The position numbers and the translations under genes are program-made. The notes beneath the pieces are model-generated. The model did not search any database and was not told the origin of the DNA. It saw nothing but the letters and a program-made list of their open reading frames with translations. From Algibacter marinivivus (GTDB lineage Bacteria > Bacteroidota > Bacteroidia > Flavobacteriales > Flavobacteriaceae), in contig NZ_QFRI01000001.1 of assembly GCF_003143755.1 (NCBI RefSeq), positions 888,041 through 952,040 on the forward strand: DNA of 64,000 nt. Direction: 5' to 3'. Shown here piece by piece: positions 26,015 through 35,424 of the stretch. The first letter of the stretch is position 1, and each line of letters opens with the position of its first letter.

Positions 26015-26857
26015 CTAAGATGCCTTTTTAAGCTGTTTTTTGAAATCTGAAGGAGATAATGTAGTGTGTTTTTTAAATAATCGACTTAAGTGCGACGCAT
26101 CTTCAAAGCCAACTTCGTATGCAATTTCTTTAGCTGTTTTATCGGTATAGATTAATAAGCGTTTAGCTTCAAGGATAATGCGCTCATGAATAATTTGAAG
26201 CGGACTTGTATTTAATTTTGCAAATGTATTTGATAAGGTTTTAGGAGATTTGAATAATTTATCTGCATAAAACGATACACTATGCTCGGTTTTAAAATGA
26301 GACTCCACCAACATATTATACTCACGTAACAAATCTATTTTTTTGTTTTTGGTAGTTTCAACATAGCCTTCTTTTGATTTTAATAATCGTGTACTTATAA
26401 TAATGAAACGTGCCATTAGCATACGTAGCATTTCGGCTTGAATAGTGTCTTCTGTTTGCAATTCGTCCAAAAACACTTCATGAAGAATATTTAGCTTTCT
26501 ATTTTCTTTTGATTCTAATTCAATTATTGGGATATGCACATTCCCAAAGAATAATAAACCTGCGCAACTTACTTCTTGATCGTGATCTTTAATGCAATAA
26601 AACTCTCTATTAAATTGATATACCACCAAATCTTTACCTTCTATAAATTGAAAATATTGCACCGTGGTTAATGCTAAAATACTATTTGGTTCGATGGTAT
26701 AAGGAATACTATCTACTATAATTTCTGCCTTAGAATCAGACGTTCTAATAAAGGTATATAAATCGGGTTGCTTTGATATTTTGTAAGGTTCTAGAAGTTC
26801 TTCATCTCCTATTTTAAGGGTAGCGTTGGTTGAGAACTCTTTAAATGTTTTTTGCAT
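26015..26857 (-). CDS. AraC-family transcriptional regulator
   Basis: The 280-residue protein has an N-terminal cupin-like sensing part and a C-terminal double helix-turn-helix at about residues 185-275 (VSFYADKLFKSPKTLSNTF, TAKEIAYEVGFEDASHLSRLF). It stands immediately upstream of two promoter units with the same 14-base block, which are its most likely targets: the 58-residue gene and the AhpD-like gene. Paired sites well upstream of the -7 boxes suggest activation. Its effector is unknown. Confidence 0.9.
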   Translation of the reverse strand: MQKTFKEFSTNATLKIGDEELLEPYKISKQPDLYTFIRTSDSKAEIIVDSIPYTIEPNSILALTTVQYFQFIEGKDLVVYQFNREFYCIKDHDQEVSCAGLLFFGNVHIPIIELESKENRKLNILHEVFLDELQTEDTIQAEMLRMLMARFIIISTRLLKSKEGYVETTKNKKIDLLREYNMLVESHFKTEHSVSFYADKLFKSPKTLSNTFAKLNTSPLQIIHERIILEAKRLLIYTDKTAKEIAYEVGFEDASHLSRLFKKHTTLSPSDFKKQLKKAS

Positions 26858-26966
26858 TTGAGATTAGTCTACTTTTTTATCTAAAAATTACGAATTGGAA
26901 CTTAAAATATAATTAATTGGCTGCTATTTCGTTAATAACAAACCCGTTATCTAAAAATCACTTCCT

Positions 26967-27290
26967 ATGAAAAGCATATTCTTTTACTTGTTCTTGTTTA
27001 TTATTAGTCATATGTCTTTTTCACAAGAACGAATAAGGGAAACTAACCTTCAAAAAGATACAGTATTTAAATTTCACCCAAATCCAGCTCAAGATGATCT
27101 ATATATTTTAGGTGAAAATAAAATTAAAAGCATTGAGCTCATTAACGTTTTAGGTAAACGTGTTGCCTTTTATCATTTTAATAAAAGTATTATACAAATA
27201 GATGTTTCAGAATTAAAAAGTGGTTTGTATCTGATTCAAGTAATAGATGAAAATAATATGGCTGAGACTAAAAAGTTGGTTATTAAATGA
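26967..27290 (+). CDS. T9SS sorting-domain protein with almost no cargo
   Basis: The 107-residue protein is a signal peptide (residues 1-20, HMSFSQ), about 15 residues, and then a complete Por secretion system type A C-terminal domain: FHPNPAQDDLYIL, IELINVLGKRVAFY, IDVSELKSGLYLIQVID and the basic end KKLVIK. That domain normally targets a large protein through the type IX system. Here cleavage would release a peptide of only some 15 residues, or the domain itself is the functional unit. Its 3' end lies two bases from the convergent metG stop. Confidence 0.85.
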   Translation: MKSIFFYLFLFIISHMSFSQERIRETNLQKDTVFKFHPNPAQDDLYILGENKIKSIELINVLGKRVAFYHFNKSIIQIDVSELKSGLYLIQVIDENNMAETKKLVIK

Positions 27291-27292
27291 GC

Positions 27293-29353
27293 TTAACTTA
27301 CCTGTAACCCATTCCCAACCTCAGCATCATCCGGATTAACAAACACCAATTTGCCATCTGGAGTTTCAGTCATTAAAATCATGCCTTGGCTTTCAACACC
27401 TCTTAATGCTCTTGGAGCTAGGTTTACTAAAACGGTTACACGTTTCCCAATAACCTCTTCAGCTGCAAAACTTTCAGCAATACCAGAAACAATAGTTCTG
27501 GTGTCTATACCTGTATCTACTTTTAGTTTCAACAACTTTTTAGTTTTTGGCATTTTTTCAGCTTCTAAAATAGTTCCCACTCGAATGTCTAATTTTGTAA
27601 AATCTTCAAAAGTAATCGTGTCTTTTTGAGGCTCTACAGTTGCATTGGCTATTTCGTTAGCTTTTTTACTAGCTTCTAATTTATCCAATTGTTTTTGAAT
27701 AGTTTCATCTTCTATTTTAGAGAATAGCAACTCTGCTTTTCCGATTTGATGTCCTGCTGGTAATAAGGTTTTTTTAGTTTTCACTTCATTCCAAGTGGAT
27801 TCCGCATCAAGTGCGGAATGACAAAGGATTCCTTTTAATTTAGTTGATGTAAACGGTAAAAACGGCTCACTTAATGTTGCTAAAGCAGATGCTATTTGGA
27901 GCGCTACATACATGATCGTTTTTGTTCGTGCTTCATCAATTTTTATGACTTTCCAAGGCTCTTCATCAGCTAAATATTTATTTCCAAGTCGCGCTAAGTT
28001 CATGAGTTCTTGACCAGCTTCTCTAAAACGGTAACGCTCAATAGAGCTTGCAATAACATCTGGATATGCTTTAATTGCCGCTAAAGTTTCTTCATCTACT
28101 TTAGAAAACTCAGAAGGTTCTGGAACAATACCTTCGTAATATTTATTGGTTAAAACAACAACACGGTTTATAAAATTTCCAAAAATGGCTACCAGCTCAT
28201 TATTATTTCTAGCTTGAAAATCTTTCCAAGTAAAATCTGTATCCTTTGTTTCAGGTGCATTTGCATTTAATGCATAACGTAACACATCTTGCTGCCCTGG
28301 AAAATCTTCCAAGTATTCTGGCAACCAAACGGCCCAATTTTTAGAAGTTGATAACTTATTCCCTTCTAAATTTAAAAACTCGTTAGCTGGAACATTTTCA
28401 GGCAAAATATAACTGCCTTCAGCTTTTAACATCGCTGGAAAAATAATACAGTGAAATACAATATTATCTTTTCCTATAAAGTGTACAAGCTTGGTATCCT
28501 TATCTTTCCAATATGGCTCCCAATCTTTTCCTTCTCTTGCAGCCCATTCTTTGGTAGATGAAATATAACCAATGGGTGCATCAAACCATACATACAATAC
28601 TTTGCCTTCTCCACCTTCTGCTGGTACTGGGATTCCCCAATCTAAATCTCTGGTCACTGCTCTTGGACGTAATCCATCATCAATCCAAGATTTTACTTGC
28701 CCGTAAACATTAGGTTTCCAATCTTTTTTATGACCTTCTAAAATCCATTCTTTTAAAAAAGCTTCATGTTTATCTAAGGGCAAAAACCAATGTTTAGTTT
28801 CTTTTAAAGTAGGTACATTTCCTGTAATTGCCGATTTAGGGTTAATTAAATCAGTCGCATTATGGCTTGTTCCGCAGTTTTCACATTGGTCGCCATAACT
28901 TTCTTCATTTCCACATTTTGGGCAAGTTCCTATTACAAAACGATCTGCTAAAAACTGATTAGCTTCAGCATCGTATAATTGCTCTGAAGTTTCTTCAATA
29001 AATTCCCCTTTATTATTTAAAGTCTTAAAAAACTCTGATGCTGTTTTATGATGAATTGGTGCTGATGTACGCGAATAATTATCATAGGTAATTCCAAAAT
29101 CTTCAAACGATTTTTTAATAATCGCATGATATTTATCTACAATATCTTGTGGAGATACACCTTCGTTTTTTGCTTTAATGGTAATAGGCACACCATGTTC
29201 ATCACTACCACCAATAAACGCTACATCATTTCCTGTTAAGCGCAAATAACGCGCATAAATATCTGCTGGTACGTAAACTCCTGCTAAATGTCCAATATGA
29301 ATGGGTCCGTTAGTATAAGGAAGTGCAGTAGTAATGGTATATCTTTTCGGCAT
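27293..29353 (-). CDS. metG: Methionine--tRNA ligase
   Basis: MetRS charges tRNA-Met. From ATG 29353 ([23 protein letters not shown]) the protein has 686 residues. It contains the HIGH motif, a zinc knuckle region ([18 protein letters not shown]), the KLSTS signature for KMSKS, the anticodon-binding helices, and a C-terminal EMAP/Trbp111 tRNA-binding domain ([18 protein letters not shown]). An upstream ATG at 29386 adds 11 residues before the conserved start and is less likely. Residues about 510-520 ([11 protein letters not shown]) come from a dispersed palindrome and are not expected in MetRS. Confidence 0.96.
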   Translation of the reverse strand: MPKRYTITTALPYTNGPIHIGHLAGVYVPADIYARYLRLTGNDVAFIGGSDEHGVPITIKAKNEGVSPQDIVDKYHAIIKKSFEDFGITYDNYSRTSAPIHHKTASEFFKTLNNKGEFIEETSEQLYDAEANQFLADRFVIGTCPKCGNEESYGDQCENCGTSHNATDLINPKSAITGNVPTLKETKHWFLPLDKHEAFLKEWILEGHKKDWKPNVYGQVKSWIDDGLRPRAVTRDLDWGIPVPAEGGEGKVLYVWFDAPIGYISSTKEWAAREGKDWEPYWKDKDTKLVHFIGKDNIVFHCIIFPAMLKAEGSYILPENVPANEFLNLEGNKLSTSKNWAVWLPEYLEDFPGQQDVLRYALNANAPETKDTDFTWKDFQARNNNELVAIFGNFINRVVVLTNKYYEGIVPEPSEFSKVDEETLAAIKAYPDVIASSIERYRFREAGQELMNLARLGNKYLADEEPWKVIKIDEARTKTIMYVALQIASALATLSEPFLPFTSTKLKGILCHSALDAESTWNEVKTKKTLLPAGHQIGKAELLFSKIEDETIQKQLDKLEASKKANEIANATVEPQKDTITFEDFTKLDIRVGTILEAEKMPKTKKLLKLKVDTGIDTRTIVSGIAESFAAEEVIGKRVTVLVNLAPRALRGVESQGMILMTETPDGKLVFVNPDDAEVGNGLQVS
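27799..27819 (-). repeat. Dispersed palindrome in frame inside metG
   Basis: ATTCCGCA (27799-27806) and TGCGGAAT (27812-27819) form an 8-bp stem with a five-base loop, within a TGTCATTCCGCACTTG-type element. On minus it is translated in metG as CHSALDAES, between the anticodon-binding and C-terminal tRNA-binding domains. The palindrome at 2761-2780 is a similar ATTCC-type stem. Confidence 0.7.
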
Positions 29354-29424
29354 TGTAATATCTTTTGAAGCCGTAAAAGTACACATTTAAAGCCCTTTTT
29401 GAAAAAAAAATGTACATTTACATT

Positions 29425-30444
29425 ATGCAGAAAAACCTACTCATTTTAAGCCTGTTTTGTATTGCTTTTTTCTTTGGAATAAAAAGTACGTCTGCACAAA
29501 ACACAGCTATTGAGAAACAACATAAAACTTTGAAAAAACCACCATACTTAAAAGTAGGCGACACAGTTGCAATTGTTGCGCCATCAGGAATTTTAAAAAA
29601 CAGAAACGATGAAGTACAACAAGCTCAAGCGCTTTTAAAACGCTGGGGATTACATTCGGTTGTTGGTAAACATGTTTTTAATAAAGCTGACCATTTTGCT
29701 GGAACGGACGATGAGCGTTGTGAAGATTTCCAAAATGCTTTAGACGATTCAAAAATTAGTGCCATTTGGTGTGCCCGTGGTGGTTATGGTACAGTTAGAA
29801 TTTTAGATAAACTTGATTTTTCAACATTTAAAAAACAGCCTAAATGGGTTATTGGGTATTCGGATATTACGGCACTTCATAACGCCATTCATAATGAGGG
29901 TGTAGAAAGTTTGCATGCCATCATGTGTGTTAGTTTACCAGATAATGAATCTGAAATTGAGGCTAGCATTTCTACCTTTAAAAACACCTTATTTGGCAAA
30001 CCGCTAAGTTATATTTTGGATGGATCTACATTTAACAGGACAGGAACTACTTCTGGACAATTGGTTGGTGGTAACTTAACCATGATTCATACCATGTTAG
30101 GTTCTAAAACTAGCATAGACACTTCCGGAAAAATATTATTTATTGAAGAAATAGGTGAATACAAGTACCATATTGATCGTATGCTACAAAGTTTAAAACG
30201 AGCTGGATATTTTGATAATTGTAAAGGTGTTATTGTTGGCGATATGACAAAACTTAGAAAAAACACAACGCTTTGGGGCACTTCAATACAACAATTAATT
30301 TTAGATGCTTTAGCTGATTATGATTTCCCTATTGCTTTTAACATGCCTGCCGGCCATGAAAAGGATAATCGTGCTTTAATTTTAGGAAGAACTATCTCTT
30401 TAGATGTAAATAAAAACCAGTCAACAATTAATTTTGAAGAGTAA
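29425..30444 (+). CDS. LD-carboxypeptidase (murein tetrapeptide carboxypeptidase, peptidase S66)
   Basis: This cleaves the terminal D-alanine from murein tetrapeptides during wall recycling. After a signal peptide (MQKNLLILSLFCIAFFFG...SAQ), PYLKVGDTVAIVAPSG opens the fold. RGGYGTVRILDKLDF and GYSDITALHNAI follow, the latter with the nucleophile Ser (residue 146 from this start). The C-terminal domain has IEEIGEYKYHIDRMLQSL. I chose ATG 29425 over 29410 because the signal peptide then starts MQKN. Most family members are cytoplasmic; here the signal suggests envelope location, as in other Bacteroidota. Confidence 0.92.
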   Translation: MQKNLLILSLFCIAFFFGIKSTSAQNTAIEKQHKTLKKPPYLKVGDTVAIVAPSGILKNRNDEVQQAQALLKRWGLHSVVGKHVFNKADHFAGTDDERCEDFQNALDDSKISAIWCARGGYGTVRILDKLDFSTFKKQPKWVIGYSDITALHNAIHNEGVESLHAIMCVSLPDNESEIEASISTFKNTLFGKPLSYILDGSTFNRTGTTSGQLVGGNLTMIHTMLGSKTSIDTSGKILFIEEIGEYKYHIDRMLQSLKRAGYFDNCKGVIVGDMTKLRKNTTLWGTSIQQLILDALADYDFPIAFNMPAGHEKDNRALILGRTISLDVNKNQSTINFEE

Positions 30445-30657
30445 TTAAAAAAATAAGATTTTAACGCCCTAAAAACCCAAGTAAATACTTTCTATCCCTT
30501 TATTTATAGGTGTTCTTCACCGATTAAATAAGCCACTTGTAGACACATCTGTTTATTGAACAGGCATAAAGGAACAATCAACTATTATTTTAAAGATTTA
30601 TTGAAATATGCCATAATCTTGTACGGAAATATTAAAAATCATAAAAACCCCAACAAG

Positions 30658-30894
30658 ATGAAAAAATTACAATTACTATTCGTAGCAATGATGCTATTAC
30701 TTTCAGTTGACGTTAAAGCTGATGATACTATTAACTCAAGTTTAAATTTAAGTAATCCTGATGTTCGTAAATGTTTAGTTGAAGCAACAAAGAGTGAAGG
30801 CTGGAAATTAGCTGCGTTTTATTACAACGCTGATGAAAAATTAGTTATGATCTTTGAAAAAGGAAACAATACCAAAACTTATATGAGTAAATAA
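30658..30894 (+). CDS. Small secreted protein of unknown function
   Basis: From ATG 30658 the 78-residue product has a signal peptide (MKKLQLLFVAMMLLLSVDVKA) and a mature part of about 57 residues with one Cys and a C-terminal beta-like strand (KLVMIFEKGNNTKTYMSK). I do not recognise the family. A longer frame starting at 30556 would put 34 charged residues before the signal, so it is rejected. The 213 bases upstream show no gene and no clear promoter. A strong terminator follows. Confidence 0.65.
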   Translation: MKKLQLLFVAMMLLLSVDVKADDTINSSLNLSNPDVRKCLVEATKSEGWKLAAFYYNADEKLVMIFEKGNNTKTYMSK

Positions 30895-30917
30895 TTATTA
30901 TTTAATTAATACATTTT

Positions 30918-30953
30918 AAACCAGCTATTCATAATAAATAGCTGGTTTTTTTA
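30918..30953 (+). terminator. Intrinsic terminator after the small secreted protein
   Basis: AAACCAGCTATT (30918-30929) and AATAGCTGGTTT (30937-30948) form a 12-bp stem with a seven-base loop and a T-rich tail. It can also serve the convergent gene on minus. Confidence 0.9.
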
Positions 30954-30957
30954 TTTC

Positions 30958-31410
30958 CTAAACACCAAACTGATTTAAATGATGATCTAAGTGTTTATAA
31001 AACATGGTATTCCATTCTTTTTTAGTCAATTTACCAAAAGAGTGCGATTCCATGCCATCAAAATAATCTTCACCTAAATTTTGTGCCTTTTTTAAATAAT
31101 CCGTTAATCTTGCTTTTTCTTCAACAAAATTTCTAGCATTGGTAATTAAAAATTGTGGTGCTGTTCTACTGTTTCTTTTATAAGGTTTATCACCTACAAC
31201 CGTGTTTTTTACAAATAACTTCAACATAAATTTTGTAAACCCATTTGGTTTTTTGTGCTTATCCTCAAAAGCCATTTCATAAGTAACATTACAATGGGCT
31301 AACATTTGATCTGAGCTCATTTTGCCCCATATTGGTCTGGTAGTAGGTGAGAGTTTATTTATTCTGTCTATAACTAGTTCTGTTTCTTTGGGGTCGAAAA
31401 TGTTTTTCAT
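30958..31410 (-). CDS. DUF1569 / DinB-like helical protein
   Basis: The 150-residue protein has the DUF1569 pattern in a four-helix DinB-like fold: WGKMSSDQMLAHCNVTYEMA with a His in helix two, and KHLDHHLNQFGV at the end with the paired His that may bind a metal. DinB-like proteins include thiol-dependent transferases, but DUF1569 members are uncharacterised. It stands alone between two terminators or gaps. A -7 box is not obvious. Confidence 0.8.
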   Translation of the reverse strand: MKNIFDPKETELVIDRINKLSPTTRPIWGKMSSDQMLAHCNVTYEMAFEDKHKKPNGFTKFMLKLFVKNTVVGDKPYKRNSRTAPQFLITNARNFVEEKARLTDYLKKAQNLGEDYFDGMESHSFGKLTKKEWNTMFYKHLDHHLNQFGV

Positions 31411-31483
31411 AATTCTAAAATTGGCGTGTTAAAAAAGTAGACTGCAATTTATTTATTTTATTTTTACTTTGAAAGTTATCAAA

Positions 31484-31555
31484 ATGGGATTTTACGATTT
31501 ATCTCAAGAAGAAGCTATTGCCTTTATAGATACAAATTATAAACCCTCTAATTAA
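31484..31555 (+). CDS. Very short frame, perhaps a gene remnant
   Basis: A 23-codon frame reading MGFYDLSQEE then AIAFIDTNYKPSN ends in TAA, overlapping the stop of the CPBP gene by eight bases. The opening resembles the start of a longer cytoplasmic protein, so it could be a truncated relic. There is little to prove expression. Confidence 0.15.
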   Translation: MGFYDLSQEEAIAFIDTNYKPSN

Positions 31556-32375
31556 TTACCTTCTTATTTGTAAATAAATTATACCTATCCCATTTCCAAA
31601 TGAATAAAACAACAACTAGAAAAAAAGCATTCCAAAGCACTATAAACCCAATATAAAACCACCAAGTATCAAAAGTTACATTGTTTAAAATATATAGAAA
31701 ACTTTCGCCACTATCACTATTAGTTATTAAATGCCTTGTTGCCCAATTATTACCTAAATGAATTCCAATAGGAAAAAATAAGGTTTTTGACTTTAATAAG
31801 GCTATTGCAAATAATAAATGCCCAATAGGAATGGTTATTACAAAGAAAATAACCATTGCTCTATTCTGAAGGATATTGGCATCTAATACATGAACGAGCA
31901 TAAATACTATTGAAAATATAATATTAGCTACAATAACATTAGAGACACTAATTGTTTTTTTAAACAAATAACCTCTAAACAAAAACTCTTCAACAGCCAC
32001 AGTTGGCAGTATAGTATACAATCCGTACAAAATAGTTGAATAACTTATTGATGTGCTTATTGCAAATATCTCGCCTGTATAAAGTGCTCTTAAATATTTA
32101 GCTATCAAAAATACAGTGGCACCTATAAAAACACCCAAAGGCAAGAATCTAATGTTCTTCCATTTTAAATTAAGACCTATAGTACTAAGTGTTTTACCAT
32201 CTGTTTTATATAAAAACCAAGTTGCTATTAACAAAAAAAGACTTGACGCAAATGGGAAATACTTTTTTAAAAAAGGATTGTCAATTATACCACTTAAAAC
32301 AAGGGCTAGTCCTAAAAGTAGAATTGCTAGTATATATCTAGATATAACTGGGTATTTTCTTAATAGAGATTTCAT
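31548..32375 (-). CDS. CPBP family intramembrane glutamic protease (Abi/CAAX-like)
   Basis: The 275-residue membrane protein has about eight hydrophobic helices. The CPBP motif is AVEEFLFRGYLFKK, with the catalytic Glu pair near residues 129-130 and Arg after it; later motifs are FMLVHVLD and IGIHLGNNWA, with the conserved His residues. Members cleave prenylated or anchor proteins in membranes, some tied to bacteriocin immunity; the target is unknown. I chose ATG 32375 (MKSLLRKYPVISRY) over the longer frame to 32417. The HTH-membrane gene lies 71 bases upstream on the same strand. Confidence 0.85.
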   Translation of the reverse strand: MKSLLRKYPVISRYILAILLLGLALVLSGIIDNPFLKKYFPFASSLFLLIATWFLYKTDGKTLSTIGLNLKWKNIRFLPLGVFIGATVFLIAKYLRALYTGEIFAISTSISYSTILYGLYTILPTVAVEEFLFRGYLFKKTISVSNVIVANIIFSIVFMLVHVLDANILQNRAMVIFFVITIPIGHLLFAIALLKSKTLFFPIGIHLGNNWATRHLITNSDSGESFLYILNNVTFDTWWFYIGFIVLWNAFFLVVVLFIWKWDRYNLFTNKKVIN

Positions 32376-32446
32376 ATTACGGTGTATAAGATTAGTTTGA
32401 GTTTGTTGTAAACTCAAATTGAATTAAAAAAATTAAGCTGAAAATT

Positions 32447-33016
32447 TTAGATGTTTTTCTGCTTTAAAAAAGGAATGGACAGTGGGTATTTATAATTGCC
32501 CAAACTTAATGCAGACATAATATTGATTATACTAACTACAATTCCGTATAAGAAGACAGCTCCTGTAGCAAAAAAATTATATCCTGGAAATAGAAAAAAG
32601 GCTAATAGTGAGATTAAAAATAAAAGAGTTATTGTACAATGAAAATTAATAACGGCTCTTCCATGTGAATCATAAATCTTATTGTCTTCTGCCTTGTGAA
32701 TCCAGAGGAATAATGGAAATAATATATTTGCGAATGGAATAATTAAACCTAAAAATGGTAAACCATGAATTAAAAGCATCCATTTACGTTTTACAACTTC
32801 TTCGTTAGGATTTTCTACAACAATGAGTTCTTCTAGATTTACATCAAGCCCAACAGCTAATAATTTAACAGTTTGTAAATGAGGTTGTACTTCTCCTTTT
32901 TCTATACGCTGAATTGTACGAACACCAACTGAAGTTTTCTCAGATAAGTCTTCTTGAGTATACCCTTTTAACTTTCTTTGATAAAGTAAGTTTTCGCTTA
33001 TTGATTGCTTTTTCAT
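32447..33016 (-). CDS. XRE-type HTH protein with C-terminal membrane domain (DUF4870-like)
   Basis: Residues 8-62 form a XRE/Cro helix-turn-helix (YTQEDLSEKTSVGVRTIQRIEKGEVQP). Residues 85-185 hold three to four hydrophobic helices with the DUF4870 pattern (LIIPFANILFPLFLWIHKAED, GRAVINFHCTI). A DNA-binding head tethered to the membrane suggests a sensor that regulates from the membrane. A paralogue with the same layout is at 42898-43458. Upstream are a -7 box and three GTCA repeats spaced 11 bases apart. It is followed by the CPBP protease gene. Confidence 0.82.
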   Translation of the reverse strand: MKKQSISENLLYQRKLKGYTQEDLSEKTSVGVRTIQRIEKGEVQPHLQTVKLLAVGLDVNLEELIVVENPNEEVVKRKWMLLIHGLPFLGLIIPFANILFPLFLWIHKAEDNKIYDSHGRAVINFHCTITLLFLISLLAFFLFPGYNFFATGAVFLYGIVVSIINIMSALSLGNYKYPLSIPFLKQKNI

Positions 33017-33035
33017 TTCTAATGTTTTGATGCTA

Positions 33036-33093
33036 CAAAGCTAAATCAATGTTCTGGTTTTTAGCACGTCATTTAAATGTCACCTATGTGTCA
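33036..33093 (-). promoter_or_regulatory. Promoter with 11-bp-spaced operator repeats
   Basis: On minus TAGCTTTG (33043-33036) matches TAnnTTTG, 20 bases before the HTH gene. On plus, GTCA occurs at 33068, 33079 and 33090, exactly 11 bases apart and so on one face of the helix. This fits a protein binding as a row of monomers, possibly the HTH protein itself. Confidence 0.5.
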
Positions 33094-33152
33094 TTCATTG
33101 GTTTTAAAGGGGTAGAAAGCGAAATATGTCAAAATTTAGGGAAATATTTAAC

Positions 33153-34394
33153 TTAAGACAAGAACTCTTCTACTTCTTTGGTTAGGTATATTCTATCATC
33201 TTTTTTGTACACTAAATATAGAAAATAAGCCAGAACCCCTAGTACTAAAAGAATTATAATACTACTTATAAGAATAACACTACTACCAATTTCTACATAA
33301 TGTTCTCCTATTATTCCTGAAATTTTATAAAATAACATAGAAGGAATTGTTACTGAAGCCAAAACAATTGCTAAATATTTAGGGTTACTAAATCTAGTTG
33401 CAATTGAATACAAAATTGGTGAAATAAGCATTTCTCCAAATGAAAGAAGGAAGGCTGAAAATATAAATAAGCTTAAAGCATTCGAGGTTTCTGGAATAAA
33501 TAATAAAATCATGAAAGATAAAGCTGAAACTATTAACCCTAAAAAAATCTTAAAAAATGAATTTGTATAGACATAAGACCAAATTAAAACCAGAATGGTT
33601 ATAATAATTATTCCAAAATAAGAATTCAGTCCAGCGCTTAAATAAGCTTTTGGAATAATATTGATTCCATCAAAAACTTTTTCTTGAATGGTGTAAACAC
33701 TAAAGTATGTACTTTCATAAATCGACCAAAAAATAGCAGATAAGATTATAACCGAAATAATATATAATAGTTTTTTATTTAAAATTATACTTTTATGATT
33801 AAACAACATAACTTCTTTATTTTCACTAGTGAAAAACACAAAAACTGTAGCTAACGTTATTAATATTCCAGCAGCTACAAATCCATAATTAAAACCCAAA
33901 TCAGTGAAATAACCTATGGCTAAGACACCCAATAATGAGCCAAGATTAATAGCCACAAATAATAATGAAAATCCTGCATCTAATAATTTTGGTTTATTCA
34001 AATACTTCTTTCCAAATTGTGCAATGGTATTAGAAGTAAATAAACCAGACCCTAAAACTATTAATACAAAACCTATATATAAAGATATAAGAGATTTGTA
34101 ACATAATATAAAACAGCCTAAAGCTTGTAAAGCACCACCAACTAAAATAGTCGTTTTATTCCCAATTAATAAATCTCCTAAAAAAGCTCCTAAAACTTTG
34201 GATAAACCAACAAATACTGAAAACCATCCATAAATAACTAACGCTTCTTGATTAGACATCTGCAATGTCTCACTAACCATATAAAGCACAATAATAGATC
34301 TTACCCCATAATAAGAAGCTCTTTCAAAAAAATATGCTAAAGCATAAATTAATGAAGATTTGGAATGTGCTATATTATTAGGAATTTTAATCAT
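33153..34394 (-). CDS. MFS transporter, POT/PTR2-like (peptide-type)
   Basis: The 413-residue protein has about 12 hydrophobic helices. The N-terminal ALAYFFERASYYGVRSIIVLYM is the POT-family helix with the ExxER-like charged motif. GWFSVFVGLSKVLGAFLGDLLIG resembles the loop 2-3 signature, and EMLISPILYSIATRFS the PTR2 C-terminal region. POT proteins import di- and tripeptides with protons; this one is shorter than usual, so the substrate is open. Its ATG overlaps the stop of the DnaJ/TerB gene (TAATG). Confidence 0.82.
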   Translation of the reverse strand: MIKIPNNIAHSKSSLIYALAYFFERASYYGVRSIIVLYMVSETLQMSNQEALVIYGWFSVFVGLSKVLGAFLGDLLIGNKTTILVGGALQALGCFILCYKSLISLYIGFVLIVLGSGLFTSNTIAQFGKKYLNKPKLLDAGFSLLFVAINLGSLLGVLAIGYFTDLGFNYGFVAAGILITLATVFVFFTSENKEVMLFNHKSIILNKKLLYIISVIILSAIFWSIYESTYFSVYTIQEKVFDGINIIPKAYLSAGLNSYFGIIIITILVLIWSYVYTNSFFKIFLGLIVSALSFMILLFIPETSNALSLFIFSAFLLSFGEMLISPILYSIATRFSNPKYLAIVLASVTIPSMLFYKISGIIGEHYVEIGSSVILISSIIILLVLGVLAYFLYLVYKKDDRIYLTKEVEEFLS

Positions 34395-35176
34395 TAAAAC
34401 CCACGCTCTTTCTGCAACTGCTCATAAGCCGCTTGCACTTGCCTAAACTTTTCTTCGGCACCTTTTTGATGTTCTTTACCTAAATGAATCACTTTATCAG
34501 GATGGTATTTTTTTGCCATTTTTCGATAAGCTTTTTTTACCTCATCGTCAGTAGCACTTTTTATAATCTCTAATACTTTATAAGCATTATCGCTGCTATT
34601 GTAAAACATGGCTTTTATACTCTCATAATCTCTAGAGCTAATACCTAAATAACCCGCAATGGTATAGATTTGTTTTTCTTCATCGTCTGTTACGGTACCA
34701 TCTGCTTTTGCAATTCCAAATAGAAAGTGCATGAGTTGTAAGCGCGATGGGTGATCCATCATCTGCCGTATTTGCAAACACACTGGACGTACCGATACAT
34801 TTTGTTTACTTATATTTTTAAATAATTTAAAAGCATGATTTGCACGCTCTTTACCATACATATTTAAAAACTGCTGACGCACAAAGTCTAACTCGCGCTG
34901 ATCTTGCACACCATCGGCTTTTATAACTACTGAGGCTAGTATGAGTAAACTAACTTCAAAATCGCCAGATTGGGTTTGTGGACGTTGTCTGGGTTGTGTT
35001 CTATAAGTAGGTCTTCTTCCTCTAGTAGATTGTCCTTGCCCTTGCCCTAAAAACGGACTCCCTTTTCCATCTGCCATAGCATCTATTACGCTTCCTAATG
35101 CTAATCCTATTATGGCGCCTATAGGGCCTCCAAACGACCAACCTATTGAGGCGCCTATCCATTTTGAAAAACTCAT
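34394..35176 (-). CDS. DjlA-like protein: TerB domain plus C-terminal J domain
   Basis: From ATG 35176 ([17 protein letters not shown]) the 260-residue protein has a glycine-rich hydrophobic N-terminus ([20 protein letters not shown]), which probably associates with membrane, then a TerB domain at about residues 75-185 ([36 protein letters not shown]). It ends in a J domain at about 195-260 with [13 protein letters not shown] and its HPD tripeptide, which stimulates DnaK. A frame to 35275 adds 33 residues with no fit to the family. It is coupled to the transporter gene downstream. Confidence 0.88.
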   Translation of the reverse strand: MSFSKWIGASIGWSFGGPIGAIIGLALGSVIDAMADGKGSPFLGQGQGQSTRGRRPTYRTQPRQRPQTQSGDFEVSLLILASVVIKADGVQDQRELDFVRQQFLNMYGKERANHAFKLFKNISKQNVSVRPVCLQIRQMMDHPSRLQLMHFLFGIAKADGTVTDDEEKQIYTIAGYLGISSRDYESIKAMFYNSSDNAYKVLEIIKSATDDEVKKAYRKMAKKYHPDKVIHLGKEHQKGAEEKFRQVQAAYEQLQKERGF

Positions 35177-35303
35177 GTAATTTTTTTGTTTTTTATACGT
35201 CCTAAATATAACATTGTTAGTTGAATTTTTAGCTGTTTTGTTACAATTGTACTGTGTTAAGGATAGAAACGGCATCCTTTCTTGCCATTAAAAGCAAAAA
35301 AGA

Positions 35304-35367
35304 TATAGTGGATAGCCTGACCTTATAACGCCATAAGCGTTTTAAGGGAACACCCAAATAATTATTG
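35304..35367. repeat. Long dispersed repeat, deleted copy 3
   Basis: ATAGTGGATAGCC, then CTGACCTTATAACG, then a short filler and GGGAACACCCAAATAATTA, correspond to the two ends of the 110-base repeat at 10308 and 47807. The central palindrome and CGAGGACTTGG part are missing. It lies in front of the bacilliredoxin promoter. Confidence 0.6.
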
Positions 35368-35380
35368 CACGATTTTTGAT

Positions 35381-35388
35381 TAACTTTG
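35381..35388 (+). promoter_or_regulatory. Predicted -7 box for the bacilliredoxin gene
   Basis: TAACTTTG matches TAnnTTTG exactly, 36 bases before the ATG and 14 bases after the deleted repeat copy. The -33 element is not clear. Confidence 0.55.
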
Positions 35389-35424
35389 CACAAATATTAA
35401 TTTTAAAATAAAAAAGAAAAAGAT

